From positions 1 to 6,195 of the forward strand of contig CAZEZY010000136.1 of the NCBI GenBank assembly GCA_964516635.1: DNA of 6,195 nucleotides, written 5' to 3'. The position numbers and the translations under genes are program-made. Shown here one piece after another: positions 1 to 5,585 of this stretch; within the stretch, counting starts at the first letter, position 1, and every line of letters begins with the position of its first letter. This DNA is from CAZEZY01 sp964516635. GTDB lineage: Bacteria > Pseudomonadota > Gammaproteobacteria > Burkholderiales > Burkholderiaceae_C. The notes under the pieces were generated by a model. That model saw only the letters and a list, made by a program, of their open reading frames with translations, searched no databases and was not told the DNA's origin.

Positions 1-935
1 GTGACTTTGTGTCCCGCTGCATGGACCAGGAAATCAAGGAAGGTCGTGGCTGCGGTCCCAACAAGGACTACGTGATGCTCAAGCTCAGCCACCTGGGCGC
101 CGAGACCATCCACAAGCGCCTGCCTTCGGTGTACGAAATCGGCGTCAACTTTGCCAACGTCGACATCACGAAGGAAGACATTCCTGTGGTGCCCACCATC
201 CACTACCAGATGGGCGGCATCCCCACCAACATCAACGGCCAGGTGGTCGTTCCGGACGGCAACGGCAGCCAGAAGATCGTCAACGGTCTGTACGCGGTGG
301 GCGAATGCTCNNNNNNNNNNCACGGCGCCAACCGCCTGGGCACCAACTCCCTGCTCGATCTGCTGGTGTTTGGCCGTGCCGCTGGCAACCACATCGTCGC
401 CAACGTCAACCCCAAGGCCGAGCACAAGGCCCTGCCCAAAGACGCCGCCGACCAAACGCTGGCCCGCCTGGCCCGCCTGGACAGCACCACCAACGGTGAA
501 TATGCTCAGACCGTCGCCAACGACATCCGCGCCACCATGCAGCAACACGCCGGGGTGTTCCGTACACAGGCGAGCATGGACGAAGGGGTGCAGAAGATCA
601 ACGCCATGCGTGCTCGCGTGGAATCGATCGGCCTCAAAGACAAGTCCAAGGTCTTCAACACCGCGCGCATCGAAGCGCTGGAAGTCGAGAACCTGATCGA
701 ATCCGCCCAGGCCACCATGACGTCGGCTGCTGCCCGCAAGGAGTGCCGCGGCGCCCACACGGTCAACGACTACGAGCGGCCGGCCGACGACGCCGAGTGC
801 CCGCTGGGCCGCAACGACAAGGTGTGGATGAAGCACACCCTGTGGCACAGCGCCGACAACTCGCTGACCTACAAGCCCGTCAACCTCAAGCCGCTGACGG
901 TGGATTCCGTTCCCCCGAAAGTTCGTACTTTCTGA
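1..935 (+). CDS. sdhA: Succinate dehydrogenase flavoprotein subunit SdhA, C-terminal part (5' truncated, contains an N gap)
   Basis: This is the catalytic subunit of complex II, which oxidises succinate to fumarate through covalently bound FAD on the cytoplasmic face of the inner membrane. The reading frame is open from base 3 to a TGA at 933-935. The first codons (D-F) precede any plausible start, so the gene begins upstream; about 310 residues are visible, against roughly 590-600 for the family. The FAD-attachment histidine lies outside the window. Visible landmarks are the HYQMGGIPTN motif, whose His (codon 201-203) corresponds to substrate-binding His354 of E. coli SdhA; the GEC segment, whose Glu contacts FAD; HGANRLG, whose Arg (333-335) corresponds to Arg399; the RGAH motif near the C-terminus; and the family ending PPKVRTF. 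The 10 N between GEC and HGANRLG leave one residue fewer than E. coli has there. sdhB follows after 25 bases. Identity is very secure; that the N-terminal half is intact cannot be judged here. Confidence 0.97.
   Translation, partial: DFVSRCMDQEIKEGRGCGPNKDYVMLKLSHLGAETIHKRLPSVYEIGVNFANVDITKEDIPVVPTIHYQMGGIPTNINGQVVVPDGNGSQKIVNGLYAVGECXXXXHGANRLGTNSLLDLLVFGRAAGNHIVANVNPKAEHKALPKDAADQTLARLARLDSTTNGEYAQTVANDIRATMQQHAGVFRTQASMDEGVQKINAMRARVESIGLKDKSKVFNTARIEALEVENLIESAQATMTSAAARKECRGAHTVNDYERPADDAECPLGRNDKVWMKHTLWHSADNSLTYKPVNLKPLTVDSVPPKVRTF
311..320. other. Run of 10 N (assembly gap inside sdhA)
   Basis: Ten undetermined bases sit between the GEC and HGANRLG motifs of sdhA. The frame is the same on both sides. 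The codon before the gap begins TC, so it must encode serine. Five residues then separate the FAD-contacting Glu from the His of HGANRLG, whereas E. coli SdhA has six (I-A-C-V-S-V). The likely missing segment is S-C-V-S-V, which would need 13 unknown bases. The 10 N therefore look like a placeholder of arbitrary length, not a measured gap. Confidence 0.9.
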
Positions 936-960
936 TCCGCGCAACGATCTGGAGCACACC

Positions 961-1665
961 ATGGCCAAACGCACTTTCAAGATCTACCGCTACGACCCCG
1001 AAAAGGACGCCAAGCCCTACATGCAGACCCTCGAGGTCGAGCTGACGGGTACCGAGCGCATGCTGCTCGACGCCCTGATGAAGCTCAAGGAGCTGGACCC
1101 CACCATCTCCTTCCGCCGCTCCTGCCGCGAAGGCGTGTGCGGCTCGGACGCCATGAACATCAATGGCAAGAATGGTCTGGCCTGCCTGACCAACATGAAC
1201 ACGCTCAAGGGCGACATCGTGTTGAAACCGCTGCCCGGTCTGCCGGTGGTGCGGGACCTGATCGTGGACATGACGCTGTTCTTCAAGCAGTACCACAGCA
1301 TCAAGCCCTACCTGGTCAACACCACCCAGCCGCCCGAGAAAGAGCGCCTGCAGAGCCCCGAAGAGCGCGAGGAACTCAACGGTCTGTATGAGTGCATTCT
1401 GTGTGCCAGCTGCTCCACCAGCTGCCCCAGTTTCTGGTGGAACCCGGACAAGTTCGTGGGCCCTGCCGGTCTCCTGCAGGCCTACCGTTTCATTGCCGAC
1501 AGCCGTGACCAGGCCACCGCAGAGCGTCTCGACAACCTCGAAGATCCGTACCGCCTGTTCCGCTGCCACACCATCATGAACTGCGTCGATGTCTGCCCCA
1601 AGGGCCTCAATCCCACCAAGGCCATCGGCAAGATCAAGGAAATGATGGTCTTGCGCTCGGTCTGA
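961..1665 (+). CDS. sdhB: Succinate dehydrogenase iron-sulfur subunit SdhB
   Basis: SdhB carries electrons from the SdhA flavin to ubiquinone through three iron-sulfur clusters and bridges SdhA to the membrane anchor. The product is 234 residues, close to the 238 of E. coli. The N-terminal ferredoxin domain holds the 2Fe-2S ligands C55, C60, D63 and C75 (motif SCREGVCGSD), with the aspartate variant also found in E. coli. The C-terminal domain has C145, C148, C151 and C212 for the 4Fe-4S cluster, and C155, C202 and C208 for the 3Fe-4S cluster. W160 and H203 align with E. coli W164 and H207 at the quinone site. The ATG is supported by GGAG at 951-954, six bases upstream, and by the family N-terminus. 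It lies 25 bases after sdhA and 19 before sdhE, fitting a single operon. No key residue is missing. Confidence 0.98.
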   Translation: MAKRTFKIYRYDPEKDAKPYMQTLEVELTGTERMLLDALMKLKELDPTISFRRSCREGVCGSDAMNINGKNGLACLTNMNTLKGDIVLKPLPGLPVVRDLIVDMTLFFKQYHSIKPYLVNTTQPPEKERLQSPEEREELNGLYECILCASCSTSCPSFWWNPDKFVGPAGLLQAYRFIADSRDQATAERLDNLEDPYRLFRCHTIMNCVDVCPKGLNPTKAIGKIKEMMVLRSV

Positions 1666-1684
1666 GCACGCACCAATCTGGCAC

Positions 1685-1963
1685 ATGGACGATCACGCCC
1701 TCATCGATGAACGCACCTTGAGCAAACTCAAGTGGCGCTGTCGCCGCGGGTTGCTCGAAAACGATCTGTTCATTGAACGTTTCTTTGCCAGGCACGATTC
1801 TGGCATCACTGTGCGTCAGGCCCGCGCGCTGAATCTGCTGATGGACCTTTCAGACAACGATCTCCTCGATCTGTTGCTCAGGAGGACCGAGCCAGAAGGC
1901 GCGTTGGCCAGCGATGAAGTTGTGGAATTGCTGGGGCAATTGAGAACTCCCCACGCCCACTGA
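1685..1963 (+). CDS. sdhE: FAD assembly factor SdhE (YgfY/CptB family)
   Basis: SdhE is a small cytoplasmic protein that promotes covalent attachment of FAD to SdhA. The product is 92 residues, normal for this DUF339 family of small helical-bundle proteins. The diagnostic RGxxE motif is present as R21-G-L-L-E25 within KWRCRRGLLEND, followed by the usual LF-ERFF segment and a leucine-rich, acidic C-terminal half (LSDNDLLDLLLRR). It sits between sdhB and gltA, as in many Betaproteobacteria, so the factor is made with its target. The ATG at 1685 gives the expected family N-terminus, but no clear Shine-Dalgarno sequence precedes it. Translation may depend on ribosomes finishing sdhB 19 bases upstream; that is inference. 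An older name, CptB, reflects an earlier proposed toxin-antitoxin antitoxin role; the sdh context favours flavinylation. Confidence 0.95.
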   Translation: MDDHALIDERTLSKLKWRCRRGLLENDLFIERFFARHDSGITVRQARALNLLMDLSDNDLLDLLLRRTEPEGALASDEVVELLGQLRTPHAH

Positions 1964-1988
1964 AGCCCACCTCCAAAAAGGAAGACGA

Positions 1989-3299
1989 ATGAAACTCGTT
2001 GACAACAAAGCCACCCTGTCGTTCAGCAACGGCGCTCCCAGCGTCGAGTTGCCGGTCTATGCCGGCAACATCGGCCCGGACGTGATCGACATCCGCAAGC
2101 TGTACGCGCAGACCGGCATGTTCACCTACGATCCCGGCTTCCTGTCCACGGCATCCTGCCAGTCCTCCATCACCTACATCGATGGTGACAAGGGCGAGCT
2201 GCTGTACCGTGGCTACCCGATCGAACAGTTGGCCACCCACTGCGATTACCTCGACACCTGCTACCTGCTGCTCAAGGGCGAACTGCCCAACGAGAGTCAG
2301 CGCAACGACTTCCACAAGCTCGTGATCAACCACACCATGGTCAACGAGCAGATGCAGTTCTTCCTGCGCGGATTCCGTCGCGATGCCCACCCGATGGCCG
2401 TTCTCACGGGTCTCGTGGGCGGCATGTCGGCCTTCTATCACGACAGCACCGACATCAACAACCCCGAGCACCGTGAAATCGCCGCGATCCGCCTGATCGC
2501 CAAAATGCCCACCCTGGTGGCCATGGCCTACAAATACAAGATCGGCCAGCCCTACATGTACCCGCAGAATCACCTGTCGTACGCGGGCAACTTCCTGCGG
2601 ATGATGTTCGGCACCCCATGCGAAGAATACAAAGTCAACCCGGTCCTCGAACGTGCCCTTGACCGGATCTTCATTCTGCATGCCGACCATGAACAGAATG
2701 CCTCCACCTCAACCGTCCGCCTGTGCGGCTCATCCGGCACCAACCCGTTTGCAGCCATCGCCGCCGGTGTGGCCTGTTTGTGGGGCCCCGCTCACGGGGG
2801 TGCCAACGAAGCCTGCCTGAACATGCTGGAAGAAATCCAGGCCAGTGGCGGTGTGGCCAAGGTTGGCGAGTTCATGGAGAAGGTGAAGGACAAGAACAGC
2901 GGCGTCAAGCTGATGGGCTTTGGGCATCGTGTCTACAAGAACTACGATCCTCGTGCCAAGCTGATGCAGGAAACCTGCAACGAAGTGCTTCAGGAACTCG
3001 GCCTGCAGAACGATCCGCTCTTCAAGCTGGCCAAGGAACTCGAAAAGATTGCCCTGGAAGACGACTACTTCGTGCAGCGCAAGCTCTACCCGAACGTGGA
3101 CTTCTACTCGGGTATTGTCCAGCGCGCCATTGGCATCCCCGTCAACCTGTTCACGGGCATCTTTGCGCTGGCCCGCACCGTCGGCTGGATCGCCCAGCTC
3201 AACGAAATGATCAGCGATCCGGAATACAAGATCGGCCGCCCCCGTCAGCTGTTCACCGGTTCTCCCCGTCGCGACGTGCCGCCTCTGGCACAGCGCTGA
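1989..3299 (+). CDS. gltA: Citrate synthase GltA, type II (hexameric, Gram-negative type)
   Basis: Citrate synthase condenses acetyl-CoA with oxaloacetate to give citrate, the entry reaction of the TCA cycle. The product is 436 residues, slightly longer than E. coli GltA (427). The catalytic triad is recognisable: H269 in GPAHGGANE, H313 in FGHRVYKNYDPRA, and D371 in YPNVDFYSG, matching E. coli H264, H305 and D362. H231 lies in the conserved HADHEQNASTSTVR segment. The N-terminal domain (GPDVIDIRKLY, then DPGFLSTASCQSSITYIDGD, then LLYRGYPIEQLA) is that of the Gram-negative type, whose E. coli member is inhibited by NADH; such control here is inferred, not visible. The ATG has AGGA at 1979-1982, six bases upstream. 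It lies 25 bases after sdhE, so it is probably transcribed with the sdh genes, and tandem hairpins follow its stop. There is a methylcitrate synthase paralogue family (PrpC), but the length and motifs fit GltA. Confidence 0.97.
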   Translation: MKLVDNKATLSFSNGAPSVELPVYAGNIGPDVIDIRKLYAQTGMFTYDPGFLSTASCQSSITYIDGDKGELLYRGYPIEQLATHCDYLDTCYLLLKGELPNESQRNDFHKLVINHTMVNEQMQFFLRGFRRDAHPMAVLTGLVGGMSAFYHDSTDINNPEHREIAAIRLIAKMPTLVAMAYKYKIGQPYMYPQNHLSYAGNFLRMMFGTPCEEYKVNPVLERALDRIFILHADHEQNASTSTVRLCGSSGTNPFAAIAAGVACLWGPAHGGANEACLNMLEEIQASGGVAKVGEFMEKVKDKNSGVKLMGFGHRVYKNYDPRAKLMQETCNEVLQELGLQNDPLFKLAKELEKIALEDDYFVQRKLYPNVDFYSGIVQRAIGIPVNLFTGIFALARTVGWIAQLNEMISDPEYKIGRPRQLFTGSPRRDVPPLAQR

Positions 3300-3324
3300 C
3301 CGACCAGACCTCAGCCTCCACAGG

Positions 3325-3345
3325 CGGGGTCTCCAGAAGACCCCG
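3325..3345 (+). other. Hairpin immediately upstream of the gltA terminator
   Basis: An 8-bp perfect inverted repeat (CGGGGTCT at 3325-3332, AGACCCCG at 3338-3345) encloses a 5-base loop. It starts 25 bases after the gltA stop and is separated by one base from the next hairpin. It has no U-tract of its own. Part of its left arm (GGTCT, 3328-3332) could alternatively pair with AGACC at 3306-3310. It may protect the 3' end of the transcript or assist termination; the role is inferred. Confidence 0.65.
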
Positions 3346-3346
3346 T

Positions 3347-3372
3347 AGAAAGCCCGTTGCGACGGGCTTTCT
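3347..3372 (+). terminator. Probable intrinsic terminator of the sdh-gltA transcript
   Basis: An 11-bp perfect stem (AGAAAGCCCGT at 3347-3357, ACGGGCTTTCT at 3362-3372) closes a TGCG tetraloop. The outer AGAAAG/CTTTCT part makes an A-tract that pairs with a short U-rich run, around a GC-rich core. The U-run is largely inside the stem and continues only weakly downstream (CACTGGCATTT). The reversed structure is similar, so some termination on the other strand is possible. It lies between gltA and leuC, where a transcript boundary is expected. Confidence 0.8.
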
Positions 3373-3387
3373 CACTGGCATTTCCCC

Positions 3388-3418
3388 TTGCGCCTCAGGC
3401 AGGCCTATGTCCTAGAAT
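3388..3418 (+). promoter_or_regulatory. Weak candidate sigma-70 promoter for leuC
   Basis: TAGAAT at 3413-3418 differs by one base from the consensus -10 hexamer. The only nearby -35 candidate is TTGCGC at 3388-3393, which matches TTGACA at just three positions with a long 19-base spacer. It lies just downstream of the terminator and would give a leader of about 45 bases before leuC. The position is sensible but the match is poor. No operator can be identified, and no leucine-rich leader peptide exists; the only ATG in the stretch (3407) is followed by one codon and a stop. Confidence 0.3.
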
Positions 3419-3437
3419 TCAGGATCCTGCCGCCTTG

Positions 3438-3458
3438 GGTGGCTCACCCACCGGAAAA
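3438..3458 (+). promoter_or_regulatory. Small leader hairpin next to the distant leuC Shine-Dalgarno candidate
   Basis: GGTGG at 3438-3442 can pair with CCACC at 3448-3452 around a 5-base loop. A second register (GGGTG at 3437-3441 with CACCC at 3445-3449) is also possible. The hairpin directly abuts GGAAAA (3453-3458), the only purine-rich run before leuC. Its GGAA ends 14 bases before the ATG, farther than the usual 5-9. A five-base-pair stem is weak evidence of function and may be chance. Confidence 0.25.
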
Positions 3459-3470
3459 CAAGCTGTCATC

Positions 3471-4892
3471 ATGGGACGCACGCTTTACGACAAGATCTGG
3501 GACGAACATGTCGTCCATACCGAGGAAGATGGCACCGCGGTGCTCTACATCGACCGTCATCTGGTCCATGAGGTCACGAGTCCTCAGGCTTTTGAAGGCT
3601 TGCGCGAAACGGGACGTCAAGTCTGGCGAGTGAGCTCGGTGGTCGCCACCGCCGACCACAATACCCCGACAACCGGCTGGGAACAGGGTTACGATGGCAT
3701 CACCGATCCGATCAGCAAGGAACAGATCACCACGCTGGACGCCAACATTGCCCAATTTGGCGCGGCCGCCTATTTCCCTTTCCTGAACAAACGCCAGGGC
3801 ATCGTGCATGTGATCGGCCCGGAAAACGGGGCCACACTGCCAGGCATGACCGTGGTATGCGGCGACAGCCACACGTCAACCCATGGTGCGTTTGGCGCCT
3901 TGGCCCACGGCATTGGCACCTCCGAGGTCGAGCATGTGCTGGCCACGCAGACCCTGCTGGCCAAAAAGGCCCGAAACATGCTGGTGAAGGTGGAAGGCGT
4001 TCTGCCCAGGGGCTGTACTGCAAAAGACATCGTGCTGGCCATCATTGGCCGAATCGGGACCGCTGGTGGAACCGGCTACACCATCGAATTCGGTGGAAGC
4101 GCCATTCGGGCCCTCAGCATGGAAGGCCGCATGACGGTGTGCAACATGGCGATTGAAGCCGGTGCTCGCGCTGGCCTGGTGGCCGTTGACGAGAAAACCA
4201 TCGACTACGTCAAGGGCCGTCCCATGGCGCCGATCGGCGTGGAATGGGATCAGGCCGTGGCCTACTGGAAAACGCTCCAGTCCGATGCCGATGCGGTTTT
4301 CGACACCGTGGTGGAACTCGATGCCGCGCAGATCCTGCCTCAGGTCACCTGGGGAACCTCGCCTGAAATGGTGTTGCCGGTCACGGCCACCGTGCCGGAT
4401 CCTGACCAGGAAAAGGATCCCAACCGTCGCAACGCCATGGAGCGTGCACTGGCCTACATGGGGCTCGAACCCGGCAAGGCGCTGGCCGACATCCACGTGG
4501 ACAAGGTGTTCATCGGTTCGTGCACCAACAGCCGGATCGAGGACATGCGCGAAGCCGCTGCCGTGGTGAAAAAGCTCGGCCAGAAAGTCGCTCGAAACAT
4601 CAAACTGGCCATGGTGGTACCTGGCTCCGGGCAGGTGAAAGAACAGGCCGAACGCGAAGGCCTTCACGAGATCTTCCGGGCCGCGGGCTTTGAATGGCGT
4701 GAACCGGGCTGCTCCATGTGCCTCGCCATGAATGCCGACCGCCTCGAGCCTGGTGAACGTTGCGCATCAACGAGCAATCGGAACTTTGAAGGCCGGCAAG
4801 GTGCCGGTGGACGCACCCATCTGGTCAGTCCCGCGATGGCAGCCGCCGCCGCCATTCATGGACACTTTGTCGATATCCGTCAGTTTGCCTGA
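3471..4892 (+). CDS. leuC: 3-isopropylmalate dehydratase large subunit LeuC
   Basis: LeuC is the iron-sulfur subunit of isopropylmalate isomerase. With LeuD it converts 2-isopropylmalate to 3-isopropylmalate in the cytoplasm, the second step of leucine synthesis. The product is 473 residues (E. coli LeuC 466). The 4Fe-4S ligands are C351 in GSCTNSRIED and C414 and C417 in PGCSMCLAMN, the aconitase-superfamily pattern. Other marks are YIDRHLVHEVTSPQAF (26-41), CGDSHTSTHGAFGALA from residue 130, ERCASTSNRNFEGRQG, and the ending GHFVDIRQFA. The frame stays open upstream to a TTG at 3357, but ATG 3471 is chosen because MGRTLYDKIWDEHVV aligns with the family N-terminus and the upstream codons would cross the terminator hairpin. 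A TTG at 3435 is a less likely alternative. The ribosome binding site is weak. leuD begins 11 bases after the stop. Confidence 0.97.
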   Translation: MGRTLYDKIWDEHVVHTEEDGTAVLYIDRHLVHEVTSPQAFEGLRETGRQVWRVSSVVATADHNTPTTGWEQGYDGITDPISKEQITTLDANIAQFGAAAYFPFLNKRQGIVHVIGPENGATLPGMTVVCGDSHTSTHGAFGALAHGIGTSEVEHVLATQTLLAKKARNMLVKVEGVLPRGCTAKDIVLAIIGRIGTAGGTGYTIEFGGSAIRALSMEGRMTVCNMAIEAGARAGLVAVDEKTIDYVKGRPMAPIGVEWDQAVAYWKTLQSDADAVFDTVVELDAAQILPQVTWGTSPEMVLPVTATVPDPDQEKDPNRRNAMERALAYMGLEPGKALADIHVDKVFIGSCTNSRIEDMREAAAVVKKLGQKVARNIKLAMVVPGSGQVKEQAEREGLHEIFRAAGFEWREPGCSMCLAMNADRLEPGERCASTSNRNFEGRQGAGGRTHLVSPAMAAAAAIHGHFVDIRQFA

Positions 4893-4895
4893 GGA
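4891..4895 (+). promoter_or_regulatory. leuD ribosome binding site overlapping the leuC stop
   Basis: GAGGA at 4891-4895 shares two bases with the leuC TGA (4890-4892) and lies 8 bases before the leuD ATG. This placement fixes the leuD start and suggests the two subunits of the isomerase are translationally coupled, which would help balanced assembly. The coupling is inferred from position. Confidence 0.75.
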
Positions 4896-4903
4896 CCACC
4901 ACC

Positions 4904-5557
4904 ATGCAGAAATTCACCGTTCACAAAGGCCTGGTGGCCCCGATGGATCGAGAGAACGTCGACACCGACGCCATCATTCCCAAGCAGTTCCTCAAGTCGA
5001 TCCGCAAGACGGGCTTCGGTCCGAACCTGTTCGATGAATGGCGCTACCTCGACCAGCCGGGGCAGCCTGGGGTGCCCGAGAGCCAGCGCAAGCCCAACCC
5101 GGACTTCGTGCTCAATCAGCCGCGATACGCCGGCGCTTCCATCCTGATTGCCCGCAAGAACTTCGGCTGCGGCTCCAGCCGGGAGCATGCACCGTGGGCC
5201 ATCGAGCAGTACGGCTTTCGCGCCATCGTTGCGCCCAGCTTTGCCGACATCTTCTTCAACAACTGTTTCAAGAACGGCCTGCTGCCCATTGCGCTGTCCG
5301 AGGTCACCGTGAGCCAGTTGTTCGACGAGGTATACGCCTTCCCCGGCTACCAGCTCACCATCGATCTGGAACGACAGGTCATGGTCCGGCCACAAGGCGA
5401 GGAAATCCCTTTTGATGTGCAGCCATTCCGCAAGTATTGCCTGCTCCATGGTCTGGATGACATTGGCCTGACGCTTCGACACAAGGACAAGATCCAGGCC
5501 TATGAGGCCCATCGTCTTGCAACCAAACCCTGGCTGGCCCGCACATTTGCGGGTTGA
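4904..5557 (+). CDS. leuD: 3-isopropylmalate dehydratase small subunit LeuD
   Basis: LeuD is the swivelling small subunit that completes the isopropylmalate isomerase active site with LeuC. The product is 217 residues, against 201 in E. coli. The extra length lies mainly in a Pro/Gln-rich insertion after FDEWRYLDQPGQ, before NPDFVLN, and at the C-terminus. Family marks are NVDTDAIIPKQFLK (18-31), the substrate-loop motif NFGCGSSREHAPW starting at N86, APSFADIFFNNCFKNGLLP, and the C-terminal GLDDIGLTLRHKDKIQAYE. The ATG has a good GAGGA ribosome binding site 8 bases upstream. It lies 11 bases after leuC and 28 before leuB, in one operon. Nothing is missing. I recall the longer form as common in Burkholderiales, but that has not been checked here. 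Confidence 0.97.
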   Translation: MQKFTVHKGLVAPMDRENVDTDAIIPKQFLKSIRKTGFGPNLFDEWRYLDQPGQPGVPESQRKPNPDFVLNQPRYAGASILIARKNFGCGSSREHAPWAIEQYGFRAIVAPSFADIFFNNCFKNGLLPIALSEVTVSQLFDEVYAFPGYQLTIDLERQVMVRPQGEEIPFDVQPFRKYCLLHGLDDIGLTLRHKDKIQAYEAHRLATKPWLARTFAG

Positions 5558-5585
5558 AGACCCCGCCACAACAATCCCCATCCCC

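Noticed and set aside
886..1686. 266-codon open frame on the minus strand opposite sdhB
   Set aside because: It covers sdhB and its flanks almost exactly. Its rarity of stops follows from GC-rich third positions of the sense gene. The product is a biased Val/His/Gln/Gly-rich sequence with no recognisable motif.
1999..2004. Perfect TTGACA -35-like hexamer at the start of gltA
   Set aside because: It lies inside the coding sequence (codons Val-Asp-Asn), and there is no acceptable -10 hexamer at the right distance.
1878..2690. 270-codon open frame on the minus strand opposite sdhE/gltA
   Set aside because: Mirror of the gltA coding sequence, with compositional bias and no domain. It crosses the sdhE-gltA boundary with no sign of its own promoter or ribosome binding site.
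2723..3415. 230-codon + strand frame overlapping the end of gltA in another frame
   Set aside because: Arg/Gln/Pro-rich low-quality translation typical of a wrong frame in GC-rich DNA. It extends through the terminator hairpins.
3415..3427. Adjacent GAATTC and GGATCC sites, as in a cloning polylinker
   Set aside because: Only two sites one base apart with no other vector sequence. The flanking gltA terminator and leuC leader are coherent, so chance is the simpler explanation.
3357..3470. N-terminal extension of leuC from TTG 3357
   Set aside because: The extension would begin inside the terminator stem, has no family counterpart, and ends where the conserved LeuC N-terminus starts at ATG 3471.
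3876..4667. 263-codon open frame on the minus strand opposite leuC
   Set aside because: Shadow of leuC, rich in His/Gly/Val/Phe as expected from the complement of GC-biased codons. No family resemblance.
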